From: Triatoma infestans
Lineage: Eukaryota > Arthropoda > Insecta > Hemiptera > Reduviidae
Direction: 5' to 3'
Assembly (NCBI GenBank): GCA_011037195.1
Contig: JAAEAF010002584.1
Span: 1 to 64,000 of the forward strand
Length of the DNA: 64,000 nucleotides
Positions 9,567 to 19,500 of this stretch are shown here, one piece after another. Within the stretch, counting starts at the first letter, position 1; each line of letters begins with the position of its first letter. A program made the translations under genes and the position numbers. Below the pieces are notes generated by a model. That model was not told the origin of the DNA and did not search any database. It worked only from the letters and a program-made list of their open reading frames with translations.

Positions 9567-11119
9567 CTTCTATTTTGGTCAGAAATATTTTATCGATTCT
9601 GCTTATGTCTCTTTTGATGGCACTCCAGTTTATTTTCAATATTTTGTGTGTTTAAAATTTCAATCATCTGGTTCCACAAAGTTTTGTAAACATGACTTTG
9701 TTATGATTTTTAATCTCTTGTAGAATGGTTGGAGTTTCGTCGCCAGTTATCTCTTATTTTGAGACCACTTTTGCGGGAAAGGGACAATTTACTCTCTCTT
9801 TCAAACCCTGTGATTGTGTTAGTAAGGGTTAGGAACGTGCCACACTATCTGCACGATACAATACCTGAACTTTCTGTTTAACGTTCTCGGTCACCCTGCG
9901 TTACCATTTAACTAAATTTCCCATTATATATATTTCAGTCAAAATACGTATTAATGTAAGAATAATGAAGTGAATATGATTTATTACTATTTATTAGGTA
10001 AAATTTATTTATAATTAAGAAGGGATGAAAAATAAAAGCGACATATTAGAAGTGAAGTATTAATATTAAATGTAGGGCGGAAGAACTAGAAAGTGGGCAC
10101 TTTTACTCCTGCAGTTGCCGCTAGATTGTGAATATAATATATACGAAGTAAAACATTAAGAATAGAGTGTACATTTGAGTGAGTGTGTCTCATACCGGGT
10201 CGCACTGAATTTCTATCTCTCTCTCTCTTACTCTCTTCTCTCTGAGTTTGCCATAGTAGATCTGCTCCATGTTCATTAGGTATATTTACTGAAAGAATGA
10301 GAGAGTACGAGGGTAATACGGTTCATAACAGGTTTTACGGAAAGGAGAAGGGAGTTAAACCCTCCCACCGCTGCCAGTTACTATGTAATGTAGACCATTT
10401 GTTTGGACTGGCGATACCACCAGATCTTGATCTTACCATTTCTTCCTTCCACTCTCTCGATCCATCCTTGTATACCGTACCTTCATCACAAGTATAATAC
10501 TACAAGGGTAGCAAGGAGAAACAGAAGAAGAGAATTGTACCCTCATCTGTATAAGCCTGTGCCGTTGCATATCCACGACACCCCCTCCTTTTACCAGTTT
10601 TAGGCAAACAGATAAAATGGACCTCTGCGTGTCTACTCCACTTTCTCTCTTCTGGGAAAAGTTATAGCCACCTGGCTGTACTGATATATTCCCTTTATTA
10701 AACGTCAAGAAATAAAATATGCCAGGGCAAAATTAAAGACAAATAATTGCCTTTCTATGCAAGTGCCTCAAATACTGTTTATTATAATAAATCAGAGTGA
10801 ATCATTTTTAAATTATAAAGTGTCTCTTTTATTTTAAATTAGTTTACAAAGCGATAGAAAGAATTATAGAGTGTTAATCTTATTAATTCAGCGAGCAGCA
10901 TATTAACTCATTTTTTGCACATTAACTTTAGGACGCAACTTAAGTTCAGTTCTCAAAAGAGAGATGATCTATGCTTAACTTTTGCTTCCGCCAAAGAAGA
11001 GTTACAAATTGTTACTGGATATTTTACATACACGCAAGCCTCCTTATAAATAGGATTCTTATTACACTGTTCCAAGCTAATCATGAATATATTCGGACAA
11101 CAGTATATTATGATTCAAT
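9567..11119. other. Unassigned stretch with a CT microsatellite
   Basis: No gene recognised. A (CT)n run lies at about 10212-10236. Several ORFs of 66-103 codons (10297-10708, 10971-11282) overlap on both strands and show no known motif. Confidence 0.45.
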
Positions 11120-11123
11120 GTTC

Positions 11124-11601
11124 GATATAATTTTTAATTGTGAACATAATTATCAGCGCACATTCAACGAATATTTGTGCCGATTTAATAATTACTTTAT
11201 TATAATAATCAAGGTATATCGTATAATGAATGTGAGAAGGAGAGAGGGATTAGAGAGAATGAATTTTAGGAATGAGAAATAAACTAGATGATATGCTGAA
11301 CACTATGTAATGTATAGAACACACAAACTGCAAGGACTTTACAGTTAAATAGAAGTTACATAGCGAGAGAATAATAAAGAGACAGACTGGCTGAATAATA
11401 AGAAGTTAGTAGATAGGTTGCTGACTGGATGTACTGTCGTACAAACTGTCCTGAACTGTAATGGTGTCACGCTATTTATATGAATTGAACTCTCTCTTCC
11501 TAGTATGTCCTAGGTGGGGGAGTAACTAACTTTTATTCATTAAATGTCTGCTTCTTCGCTCTTCGCATCATATGAATCTTTAATGATTTAGATTCCAAAC
11601 A
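11124..11601 (-). mobile_element. Probable solo LTR, family B, 478 bp
   Basis: It shares ACACACAAACTGCAAGGACTT, GACAGACTGGCTGA and a TATTTATATGAAT promoter box with the copies at 12.26-12.74 and 55.66-56.13 kb. GTTC flanks both proposed ends (11120-11123, 11602-11605). The minus-strand start is TGTTTGGAATC. The far end reads GATATAA rather than TG, so that boundary is tentative, but the length agrees within a few bases with the 55.66 kb copy. Confidence 0.55.
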
Positions 11602-11605
11602 GTTC

Positions 11606-12262
11606 CATTTACAAATAGCAAGAATTATTAAAGAATAAGATAAAAAAATTTATTCAGACTTAAAATTTATACTTAATACTATGTAATACTTAATACTACT
11701 TAATAGTTTCTTGGAATATTATTTGATTATTGTTTTGTATTTTTGCAAATGATTTCTAGTTACTTTTGTATATTTCGTTATTTATTAGTGGTGCGAGCGC
11801 TACGTGGTTACCATTTTCGTGTAAGCCTTGAGCCGTCCAACTTTTGCTGCGGCCCTAATAAATTATCATTATTTAATTTTAATTGGCAAATTCATTATTA
11901 AATTTAATTGTGAAATCATGGTCTATTATTTTAACGATTTACAATGTGTGTATGCGTGTTTGTGTGAATAAATTATCACAAAAACGGAAAATGACAAGGA
12001 CTCAAACCTGGTATTTTGCATATGTATTATCTATATTTTTATTTGAAAAATTTTCCAGGGTAAATTAATTTTTGGAGGTTTTGTGTGTGGGGGGGGGGGA
12101 CATTGGCATTAAAATTTTTCTAAAATACCATTACAATATAGTGTATCATTCTACCATCTCTAAAATATTAATATTAATATACATTAGAAGCATTGATAGA
12201 GTTGTACGATCGTACCGAATGTGCGATTTTACAGATTAGGCTTTCGAGTTTTTGGAATTTTC
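11606..12262. other. Unassigned, with modular-repeat remnants
   Basis: The right half (about 11930-12262) has degraded modules of the abundant repeat (CAAAAACGGAAAATG, ATTCTACCATCTC, GTACCGAATGTGCG). Nothing is coding. Confidence 0.5.
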
Positions 12263-12737
12263 TCGAACACACAAACTACAAGGACTTTACAGTTAAATAG
12301 AAGTTAGATAGCGAGAGAATAATAAGGAGACAGACTGGCTGAGTAATTTGATAATATGTAGATCGGTTGCTGGCTGGATGTACTGCTGTAAAACTGTTCT
12401 GCTGTAGCTCTACATATATGAATAGAATTTCTCCCTCCATAGTCTGGCACTAGGTGGGGAGTAACTAACGTTTGATTCAATTAATGTCAGATTCTTCGCT
12501 CCTATAAATCTTTAATGATTCGGAACCCATTTTTTTTTTTTTTTTTTTTTTTTTAACGTAAAACTACCAAATTATGTGTCGTGGACGGAGGCGGAAGCAC
12601 CTAATTTACTAATAACATTTTTTAAATAATATAAAATTTAGCAGTTATACGCTGGACTCGAACTGGGGTCCTTCCAGTTACAAGTCCATGCTCATAACCA
12701 CTACACCAACACCCGCCCCGATTCGGAACCCATTACA
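12263..12737 (-). mobile_element. Solo LTR, family B, split by a SINE
   Basis: It is collinear with the LTR at 11.12-11.60 kb from ACACACAAACTACAAGG to GATTCGGAACCCATTACA. The SINE at 12532-12719 lies within it. The left end appears truncated against modular-repeat sequence. Confidence 0.65.
12532..12719 (-). mobile_element. tRNA-derived SINE, second family, TSD 15 bp
   Basis: A perfect 15-bp duplication GATTCGGAACCCATT lies at 12517-12531 and 12720-12734. On the minus strand the element starts GGGGCGGGTGTTGGTG, has the box A-like TGGTGTAGTGGTTATGAGC and box B-like GTTCGAGTCC, and ends in a poly(A) tail seen as a T run at 12532-12554. Its body differs from the common SINE of this window. Confidence 0.85.
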
Positions 12738-13221
12738 ATTACCGTTAAACTTAGCATGCTGACTGCATATATATAAAAAACTATCACTCAAATTTGAAAC
12801 ATTTTTCTGAAAGAAAAAAAAAATTATTTTCGGTAATTCTCGTGGAATTTTAAGCGTTAAAAATTCAAATGTTCTATGGGATTGTTTCAATATTATTATT
12901 GGCTGGTCTCTTTTCGAGTATATTGTAATCTACTATTGTAACCTACCAGAGTAGGTAGTTGTCTCCCGTCACTATATTATTGTTAAGACAAGTGAGTACA
13001 ATTTGTGTTTTTTGATGAATATTTACCATTTTATATAACTGTTTTAACAGCTGCAAGAGGAAGTTGTAACACTAGATTTTTATTTTCGGATATTATTGGA
13101 AACAATTTCAACTTTTTTGAATAGTCAGCGTTTATTTATTAATTTCTTTTTAATGTACCTTACATAATTGCCCTTATTTACTTGTATAAAAAAAATTGTT
13201 GACCGTTGATGAATAATGTAA
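12738..13221. other. Unassigned AT-rich stretch
   Basis: No feature recognised. There is only AT-rich sequence between the LTR and the Penelope-like remnant. Confidence 0.4.
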
Positions 13222-13270
13222 TGAAGAAATTTGGTGAGGATCGGTCAAGAAAAAGCATTCAATTATGCCA

Positions 13271-13580
13271 ACAAATTAAAATCCCACCTCGTTTACCAGA
13301 TAGACTGTACACAATGTCCAGCTGTTTATGTTGGTCCAACTACACAATACTTTAAAAAATAGAATGTACCAACATGAATATGACTGCAGAAATAAAAAAA
13401 AAAGACAATGACAGCATTACTGCATTGACGAAACATTTTAAGGAAAAAAAAATCATAATTTTGATTTTTCTAAAACAAAAATATTAGCAAAAGAAACTAA
13501 CAGGAAAAAAACCAAAAGAAATAAATTTTCTGTTAATTTTCGTAATGATATTATAAAATTATCCGCGTTCTATAACGGTT
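13271..13580 (+). pseudogene. GIY-YIG endonuclease of a Penelope-like element
   Basis: The first frame reads VYQIDCTQCPAVYVGPTTQY, matching the Penelope endonuclease pattern CxxC followed by YVGxT (the YIG part of GIY-YIG). A stop follows, then in other frames RMYQHEYDCRN, then SITALTKHF (conserved TALxxH), then HNFDFSKTKILAKETNRKK. These are the consecutive conserved blocks of the domain in correct order, with at least two frameshifts and a stop. In the family this domain nicks DNA for retrotransposition and follows the RT, which is absent here. It is a decayed, non-functional copy. Confidence 0.85.
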
Positions 13581-13931
13581 TTTTCTAAAACATGATCTTC
13601 TAGACTTTCCTTTCACCTGCGCTACCACTAAAAATTTCCTTTAATCCCTTTCACTTGCCTATTTAACCCATTTTCATTTCTGTAGATGATTTGAGTCAAG
13701 TAACAAGTACCTTTTAATTTTCTTTTTTATGTTTCTGCGACGTAACAAATGTGTGTGTTTAAAAATTCTTTCTCCACATCTTCATGACTTTCTATATGTA
13801 AGTTTAATATTATCTTTTTTTTAGAAAATTCTTTTTTTTTGTTTGTTTTTGTTTTCGTTGTTAGTATTCAGCATTTTACTGTATTATTAATGCATTGTGG
13901 TTCCTCGTTGTATTGTTTTTTTTAGATTAAA

Positions 13932-13969
13932 GCCTTGATAAAGACAGGAAAACCTGTCGAAACGTTGGC
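13932..13969 (+). ncRNA. Hammerhead-ribozyme-like motif of the Penelope element
   Basis: The order is GCC, TTGATAA, one extra A, hairpin GACAGG-AAAA-CCTGTC, GAAA, CGTT, GGC. GCC and GGC can form a 3-bp stem I; AC/GT forms a 2-bp stem III. Penelope-like elements are known to carry minimal hammerhead ribozymes in their terminal repeats. The core departs from CTGANGA at two positions and has the extra base, so activity is unlikely. Confidence 0.5.
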
Positions 13970-14130
13970 ATAATTGAATGTTTTTTCTTGATCGATCCTC
14001 ATCAAATTTCTTCATAACTTATTTACTAGGTACAAGTTTCATAAAGTTACAAACTCTTATAATAAAAGGTTAATGGATTTAATTTTTTAATGCATTTGTT
14101 CGGCTAGAATGTGAGATTTGTCCACTTAAG

Positions 14131-14985
14131 GTGAATATATTTAAAAATATGGTCTGTTTACTAATTAAAGTACTCGAAATGCCCCCTAGTCGTTTGCCCT
14201 ACATTTGCCTGAATATCCTCTTGGATTTGCATTCTAGTAACATTAATATTACTTGGATAAATATATTGATGTCCCTGTTTTCTTCAATTGGTTGTCTGGA
14301 TATTTTGGCCTCTCCGTGACCTTCACCTACTCAAGAAGAACAAATCGAATATTATTGAAAACTTTCAGAACGATTGCCATTCGATAGACATTCATAATGT
14401 TTTAAACAGTAGATACAATTACTTATATTGACTTGTGAGCGCCTTGGGAAGCGAGGGGTCTTATTTAGATTGGAACTGTGCTATGCTAAAATAAGATTGA
14501 TTATTCAGCTTCGATTATGTGATCTAAAGTGTTCAAGAATCTATGTCGAGGGTTCCTCTTTCGTCTTCGATGAAGGCAATCTCTGTTTTGATCTGCAAGG
14601 TACCGGACTCTCTTTTACATTTCCTCTTCTACTGTCACGCATTCCAACCATTTAGAGATATCTTAATCCATATCTTGCTGACTCGGATACTGAATCCAAT
14701 TGTTTCGAGAAGCTGTTCACGTTTGGATCCGTCTCACAGATAAATGCAATTTACAAATAAGCTATTAATGCCCTAAGAATTAGGAGTTTTATCCTTTCTG
14801 ATTAACTAATCCATTTATTATTTTTTAATAACATCTGGTTCAGTTTATGACAGTATTCATGAGTTGTATTTCTGTTATGTATTATGTATTATAAATATCA
14901 TATCATTTTTGTATATTGTAAACAAAACCCCTTGCAAAAGGAATGTTATTCCTGTATACAATAAATAAATAAATAAATAAAATTA
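14131..14985 (+). pseudogene. CR1-like LINE C-terminal remnant
   Basis: Broken frames give YAKIRLIIQLRLCDLK and then CKVPDSLLHFLFYCHAFQPF, resembling the zinc-binding C-terminus (Cys, then SLLHFLFxC) after LINE RT domains. It is followed by a 3' region ending in (AAAT)n at about 14957-14985, a LINE-like 3' tail. No RT motif is left. A less decayed relative is at 26.89-27.91 kb. Confidence 0.55.
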
Positions 14986-14994
14986 ATTTAATTT

Positions 14995-15225
14995 TTTTTT
15001 TTTAATTTAAGGCGTCTCAACATCTGTGATCATTTGCGCCCGGAGCCTTCTCAGTGCACTGCCGGCCTCCGGACAGTGTGTCTCTCGTTACAGACAAACA
15101 CTGTCCATCATTCGGACAGTGGCTATAGGGGTCCTAGGCAGAGAAAATTAAGGGTAGCACGGTGGTCGAACCAGTGATCTCCGCGTTGCTAGTCCAGCGC
15201 GCTACCACTGAGCGAATCCTTTCCA
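14995..15225 (-). mobile_element. tRNA-derived SINE
   Basis: Reverse-complement copy of the common SINE: poly(T), GGCGTCTCAACATCTG, AGTGCACTGCCGGCC, CTGTCCATC, then GCGCGCTACCACTGAGC, which is the reverse of box A. Box B is degraded (GGTCGAACCAG). Confidence 0.85.
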
Positions 15226-16109
15226 CGCCACGCTAAGTTAAGCCACGTTTTGGGGGGGGGGGATTCAATAGTTAGTGTATTAGCAAACGAGTTAGCTGTA
15301 AGTATATATTTTGCATACACTCTCACACAGACCATTCTTAACAAAAATTTTCCTACTTAGGAGAATCAACGTATACGTTATATTTCCAACAAAAACTCAC
15401 AGTTTCCTAAATTTGTCACAATTGTATTATTCATCTTCTTTTTACACGTAAGAGAAAGAAAAAAAAAAGTAAACTAGAAAGTTAATTATTAAATATTATA
15501 AAGTCAGAAATAATAAATAGTGCAATGAAATTATAATAAGTAAATTATAAATAATAAATTCACAATTTATTTTCCTATCAATAATTTACATTTCACAAAA
15601 AAATGTTTAAATTTCATGTATTCTGAAGAACCAGGAATCCGACATCAATAAAATGTGAACTGTTTTTTTTTTTTGGATGGATGTGTTTAAACTATTGAAT
15701 TAAAATTCTAGAATCACAGAACGCTAATGAGAATTAATATATACGTTATAAAAAAGATTTATTTATTTTTTATTTATTAATACAATGTTGGTTTTTCACT
15801 ATTTATATAGAATTTTTTCCTTCAGTAAATAAAGTAAAAAAAAAACAACAACAAAGATGGATGGATGTAAGAAAGTAGAAGAGTAATGGCCAAAGAAGCC
15901 TTTTTACATCAAGATAAATGAATAAAAATTATTATAAGGGACAGAAATTTACAGAGAGCCTAAACAAAGAATATCACTGACAAATAAATTCTAAAGACAA
16001 ATTTGAATTATTATTGTCAAAGTAGTAAATTACTGGCTCTTTATAAATAATTTATTTTAATTAGAATATTCATATAATAACTATTGATATTAGGATAAAC
16101 CAAGATAAA
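15226..16109. other. Unassigned AT-rich stretch
   Basis: No feature recognised; only A runs and T runs and short CA-rich sequence. Confidence 0.45.
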
Positions 16110-16701
16110 AAAAAAAAAAAAAAAAATCTGGTGTGAGACACTCACAAGGAGTTTATCTTATGGCGAAATGAAATCCGCCGGCATTTTTTTTTTTTTTTTT
16201 TGTGGATAAAATCACAAAAAGTTGCAAAACTTATTCAGTAAAGTCGTACTTCCGGTCAACCGATTTTTATCAAACTAGAAATGTTAGCAACTTATATAAT
16301 TCTAATTAATATTATTTAGTTAAACAGAATTGTATAACACATTGTTGAACTAAAATAGGCACTTTAGAGGAAAACATAACCCCATCCCTCAAAATCCAAA
16401 AGTGCCCTTAATTGAATTTTTTCCCGGAGAAATGATTCCAATAAAAGTTGTAGCTCTTTGTATGTGTGGTTGATATATAATGTTTTGAAGAAAATAGTTA
16501 GATTCGTTTTTGAGAAAAATCACAAAAAGTTGAAAAAAAAAAATCAATAAAACGGTAGTTCCGGTTAATGGATTTTGCCCGAAATCTTCGTGACTGATGA
16601 GTTTGGTAGCGCTTAAACGGAATACTAAGTTTGAGCTTTCTACAACTTTTCGTTTTTGCGATATTCTTGTCACACATATACTCACACACACACACACCTT
16701 T
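16110..16701 (-). repeat. Modular dispersed repeat
   Basis: Minus-strand copy starting at the hairpin (TCTGGTGTGAGACACTCAC at 16127) and containing two successive modules, each with CACTTCCGGTCAACCGATTTT-like and ATTCTAATTAATATTATTTAG-like blocks, then a CACACAC tract. ORFs on the minus strand here are incidental. Confidence 0.7.
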
Positions 16702-16942
16702 CTAATAATCAGGCAGAGCAACTGGCAATATTGAAATCTTTAGAATAGATATTAGATAAGGATATATACTAAAATTACGCCAGCTAAAGCAGTAATTTAT
16801 ACTGACAGCGATGTTGCTCTGGACTGCATTTAAAAATAGTCGCAATAACATGCCTTTAATAACCAAAGTTAGAGAAAAAAAAATGAAATCTCTTGAAAAT
16901 AATGGGTTAAGTGTTGGTTTTACAAGGGTCAAATCTCATGTT

Positions 16943-17358
16943 AGAGCTATGGCTGTGTAAGGGTGTTGTGAGGAGATGTTGGTTGTTGATGATGAAAGAT
17001 AAACACCTTAAGATTTGGTTTAAGATATATAATTTATATATGTATATATATAACTGACTGCCAAGGACTTTACACTTTAGAATTTAGAACTGAACTGAAC
17101 TGACAGACTGACGTGGCTAAAATGATGTACGGAGTGTGAATCAACAAAATGATGTCTGATGTGTAAGACTGAACAGAATCCCTCTGACTGTCTCTCTCGT
17201 ATATATATATATATATACTCGCCGAGCCTCTCCTCTCTGTGCGAGAGGGGCTGTTTCTCTCCGCTAGAGTGGATGAGTGGTGGGGGTTCAGTGGTTCACT
17301 AAGACCACTACAGGCTGTATGGCGTCAAGGCTAATGCCAAAAAAAAAAAAAAAAAAAA
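16943..17358 (+). mobile_element. Truncated poly(A) retroposon, TSD 12 bp, with an LTR inside
   Basis: AAATCTCATGTT is duplicated at 16931-16942 and 17359-17370. Without the LTR the insert is only AGAGCTATGGCTG plus TATGGCGTCAAGGCTAATGCC and a poly(A) run of about 20, a strongly 5'-truncated retroposon. Its source family was not identified. Confidence 0.8.
16956..17312 (-). mobile_element. Solo LTR, 357 bp, TSD GGCTG
   Basis: GGCTG lies at 16951-16955 and 17313-17317. The ends are TGTAAGGG and CCACTACA. It contains CTGCCAAGGACTTTACAC, related to the family B and 35 kb LTRs, and a TATATATATA tract where the promoter box would be. It is the youngest member of the three-level nest. Confidence 0.8.
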
Positions 17359-18013
17359 AAATCTCATGTTGGTAGAGAAGGCAATGAAAAAGCAGATAAA
17401 CTCGCCCAAACAGGCTGCATTGGAATTTCGCCTTCCTGAGATATACACGTCAGTTCTTTGCACTTTCGTTCATAGGAAACTAGCTGCAGAGAATGGGAGA
17501 GAGTCTGGACAGAATGCCAGAAAAGTTCTTTCACAAAGAAGTTCTTTCCGACAATGGAGTCGAGAAGGATATCACCGCTGCGACCGATCCATTTTTAAAC
17601 TGTCACAGGTACTCTCAGTATATGGCAGAACTAGAGCGTATCTTCATCGGTTTGGAATCCTTGACAGATCGGAGTGCTCGTGCAATCTTATAAGTCAGCA
17701 GACTTGGCACCACATCATCTTCAACTGCTCCATTTTCGAAAAAGAACGAGCACGACTTATTTAGTCTGTCATTCTTTCTGGCACCTATTGGCCACCTACT
17801 GAAGCTCAGCTAATTAGTGTTGACCTTTTTGAATTCTTCCAGCGTTTCATATTTAGCCTGGATTTAGAAAAATTACTTTGCTAACTTATGTTTAAATTGA
17901 TACAAAATTAATTTCAAGCCATAAAAATCATTCAGTTAATGATTTATAGATATTGATAATGCATTTGTTGTATATTGTAGGGAGGATGCAGAAATTTAAG
18001 TTTTTTTTAAAAA

Positions 18014-18116
18014 AAAAAAAACACATACACATGCATATGGAAAATTTTCTAAAAACCTCTTTTTCGGACTCAGGGGACCTCAAAATATGATTTCCGATGA
18101 AAACATAATTTCGAAA
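18014..18116 (-). repeat. Modular dispersed repeat fragment
   Basis: Reverse copy of the CACCGGAAATATACG / GGACTCAGGGGACC segment, next to a short ACACATACAC run. Confidence 0.6.
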
Positions 18117-19005
18117 TCAACGGAGTGGGGGGAGTATAGTGGGCAAAACAAAACCAAAAAAAAAAAAAATGGAGAGTATTCCAAGAAAGAAACCAGTCCG
18201 CAGAGACCATGCCCGACTGAATAAATTTCAGCCTGCATGACTGTTCCTGTATGGTTTTCCTAACGATGGCGAGCATATCCCTTCTGATGACAGAAGCGTC
18301 ATCATCAGAAAGAGGCTCGGAGGGATCGCTGCTGGTTATGGCCAGAAACAGCTTTCTCTCCGCCTCCGTTATCTTAGGCTTCTTACCTGCCGGCTGGATT
18401 CCAGGCGGCGTGTCCCCCGGGGTTCTAGATCTTTTTTGAGCCCCAATAGGTATATCCTCGGCTGGTGCAGGTGTAGGTTGAGTAGATCTCATCCTCTTCG
18501 CACGCCTTTGCCTGTATCTTCCACTAAGTTTCTTCTTCTGCTCAGTTTCCTTAGACACCTTACCAGAAGTTGACTTAGATTCCTTTTCCTTCGCAGAGGA
18601 ATTCGCAACAGCCGTGGCCGACGCAGAATTGCCTTGCTTCTTTCCTTTGACCACGTGCCATTCATCTCCGCAGGTGGACGAGTCCTCCGCAGCGACTATT
18701 GGCGCGCTCTCCTCCAGAAGCAGGTTTTCCATGCTCCTGGAAATGCTTTCCAGTTTCCCCCCAGTGCATCCGAGCCCTGGTCGCCCAACCCTGGATGCAC
18801 AGAGGAGTTTCCCCACCACCGGTGGTGATGGACCCCGGTGCTGGAATTGATGGTCGGACAGAGCATTTCGAATCAAAGGAGTGGAATACTCTCCATTTGC
18901 CCCACTATACTCCCCCATCCTTTGATTTCCGAAATGCTTCTGTCCTAACCACCATTCCAACCACCTGAAGCGACTTCTTTCTGAAATCCATCCACATAAC
19001 CTCAA
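18070..19005 (-). CDS. Gag-like (ORF1-like) open frame of a LINE, partial
   Basis: This is the longest uninterrupted frame of the window apart from 60-62 kb (311 codons). The credible protein begins near Met92 (18732). From there it has an acidic start (MENLLLEES), EWHVVKGKK, a Lys/Glu/Ser-rich stretch, a very basic segment (LSGRYRQRRAKRMRS), a Pro/Thr-rich linker with RSRTPGDTPPG, GKKPKITEAERKLFLAI, and an acidic SDDDASVIRRDML helix. This layout resembles ORF1 proteins of RNase H-bearing insect LINEs, but I cannot name the family and see no zinc knuckle. The last ~35 residues read through an A-rich tract into repeat sequence. Its GC content is well above its neighbours. Both ends lie in inverted-repeat sequence. 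Function unproven. Confidence 0.45.
   Translation of the reverse strand: MRLCGWISERSRFRWLEWWLGQKHFGNQRMGEYSGANGEYSTPLIRNALSDHQFQHRGPSPPVVGKLLCASRVGRPGLGCTGGKLESISRSMENLLLEESAPIVAAEDSSTCGDEWHVVKGKKQGNSASATAVANSSAKEKESKSTSGKVSKETEQKKKLSGRYRQRRAKRMRSTQPTPAPAEDIPIGAQKRSRTPGDTPPGIQPAGKKPKITEAERKLFLAITSSDPSEPLSDDDASVIRRDMLAIVRKTIQEQSCRLKFIQSGMVSADWFLSWNTLHFFFFWFCFAHYTPPTPLISKLCFHRKSYFEVP
18117..18945. repeat. Inverted repeats bounding the gag-like ORF
   Basis: GGGGGAGTATAGTGGGC followed by ATGGAGAGTATTCC at 18124-18182 is matched in reverse complement at about 18890-18925. The right copy is itself the loop of a hairpin whose arms (about 18862-18888 and 18918-18945) share GCATTTCG..AATCAAAGGA. This is unlike ordinary LINE ends. 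Confidence 0.65.
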
Positions 19006-19074
19006 CCTAACTCTATCAACTACAAAAAGACAAGGTCATTACCTCTTCTTACAACAACATTTTCCGCTTCCTCA

Positions 19075-19108
19075 CCCCCCACCCACACACACACACACAC
19101 ACACACTA
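19075..19108. repeat. CA microsatellite
   Basis: An (AC)n run of about 13 dinucleotides follows a C-rich tract. Confidence 0.85.
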
Positions 19109-19394
19109 AATTACACATACCAACTTTCTATACTTCCCACTCATTTTATAGTATTTATATTCATTGTTTCTCTTATAATTATTAATTAATTTGTTTTTCA
19201 TTTCTACCACTCTTCACATTTTCCAACTTGAAAAAAATTTCCCCTCTCTGTTTTCTTTGCAAGCATACCTTACTCTACAACCAAACAATAACCTCCTCAA
19301 ACATTTAACTCTCCATTCTTCCTTAACAGGTATCATCATATCTTTCTAATATTGTTTAATTGTTATATGTTTTAATTTGATCATACAATTTTCT

Positions 19395-19500
19395 TCATAT
19401 CCATACTTTTTGTTTTGTAATTCCTGAGGAAGGACACCAAAGGTGGTTTTTAAAAAATAAAAAGTTTCTTCTTTGGCCCCCCCAGCCAACTAATTTTATA
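19395..19500 (+). repeat. Decayed Penelope-type terminal fragment
   Basis: CCTGAGGAAGGACACCAAAGGTGG is similar to the arm sequence at 2.06 and 3.05 kb (core box, hairpin with ACC-AA-GGT). The GAAAC box has decayed to AAAA. Only this fragment is recognisable. Confidence 0.35.

Larger units (their letters stand above)
13222..14016 (+). mobile_element. Penelope-like element remnant with inverted ends
   Basis: Inverted ends of about 48 bp (13222-13270 and 13968-14016) share GGCATAATTGAATG and GATCCTCA in opposite orientation. Between them lies the endonuclease pseudogene (13271-13580), an A/T-rich 3' region, and a hammerhead-like motif at 13932-13969. On the right side the GGCATAATTG block begins exactly after the predicted ribozyme cleavage position. 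The whole RT domain is missing. Confidence 0.75.
16702..18013 (+). pseudogene. LINE RNase H and C-terminal region, split by nested insertions
   Basis: The first exon-like part (16702-16942) encodes NQAEQLAILKSLE (RNase H Glu motif), IYTDSDVALDC (Asp motif, altered) and VGFTRVKSHV. The reading resumes after the insertions with SHVGREGNEKADKLAQ (17361 on), so excising 16943-17358 rejoins the conserved HVGxxGNExAD motif in frame. Downstream is LSQVLSVYGRTRAYLHRFG, CNLISQQTWHHIIFNC and FEFFQRF, the usual cysteine/histidine tail. A poly(A)-like tract ends it near 18001-18020. Stops and frameshifts are present, and RT is missing upstream. Confidence 0.8.

Noticed and set aside
10297..10708. Overlapping 66-91-codon ORFs on both strands
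   Set aside because: No motif, and both strands are open because of local composition.
16389..16932. Minus-strand ORFs of 65-110 codons
   Set aside because: They lie in the modular dispersed repeat and the RNase H pseudogene, on the wrong strand for the latter.
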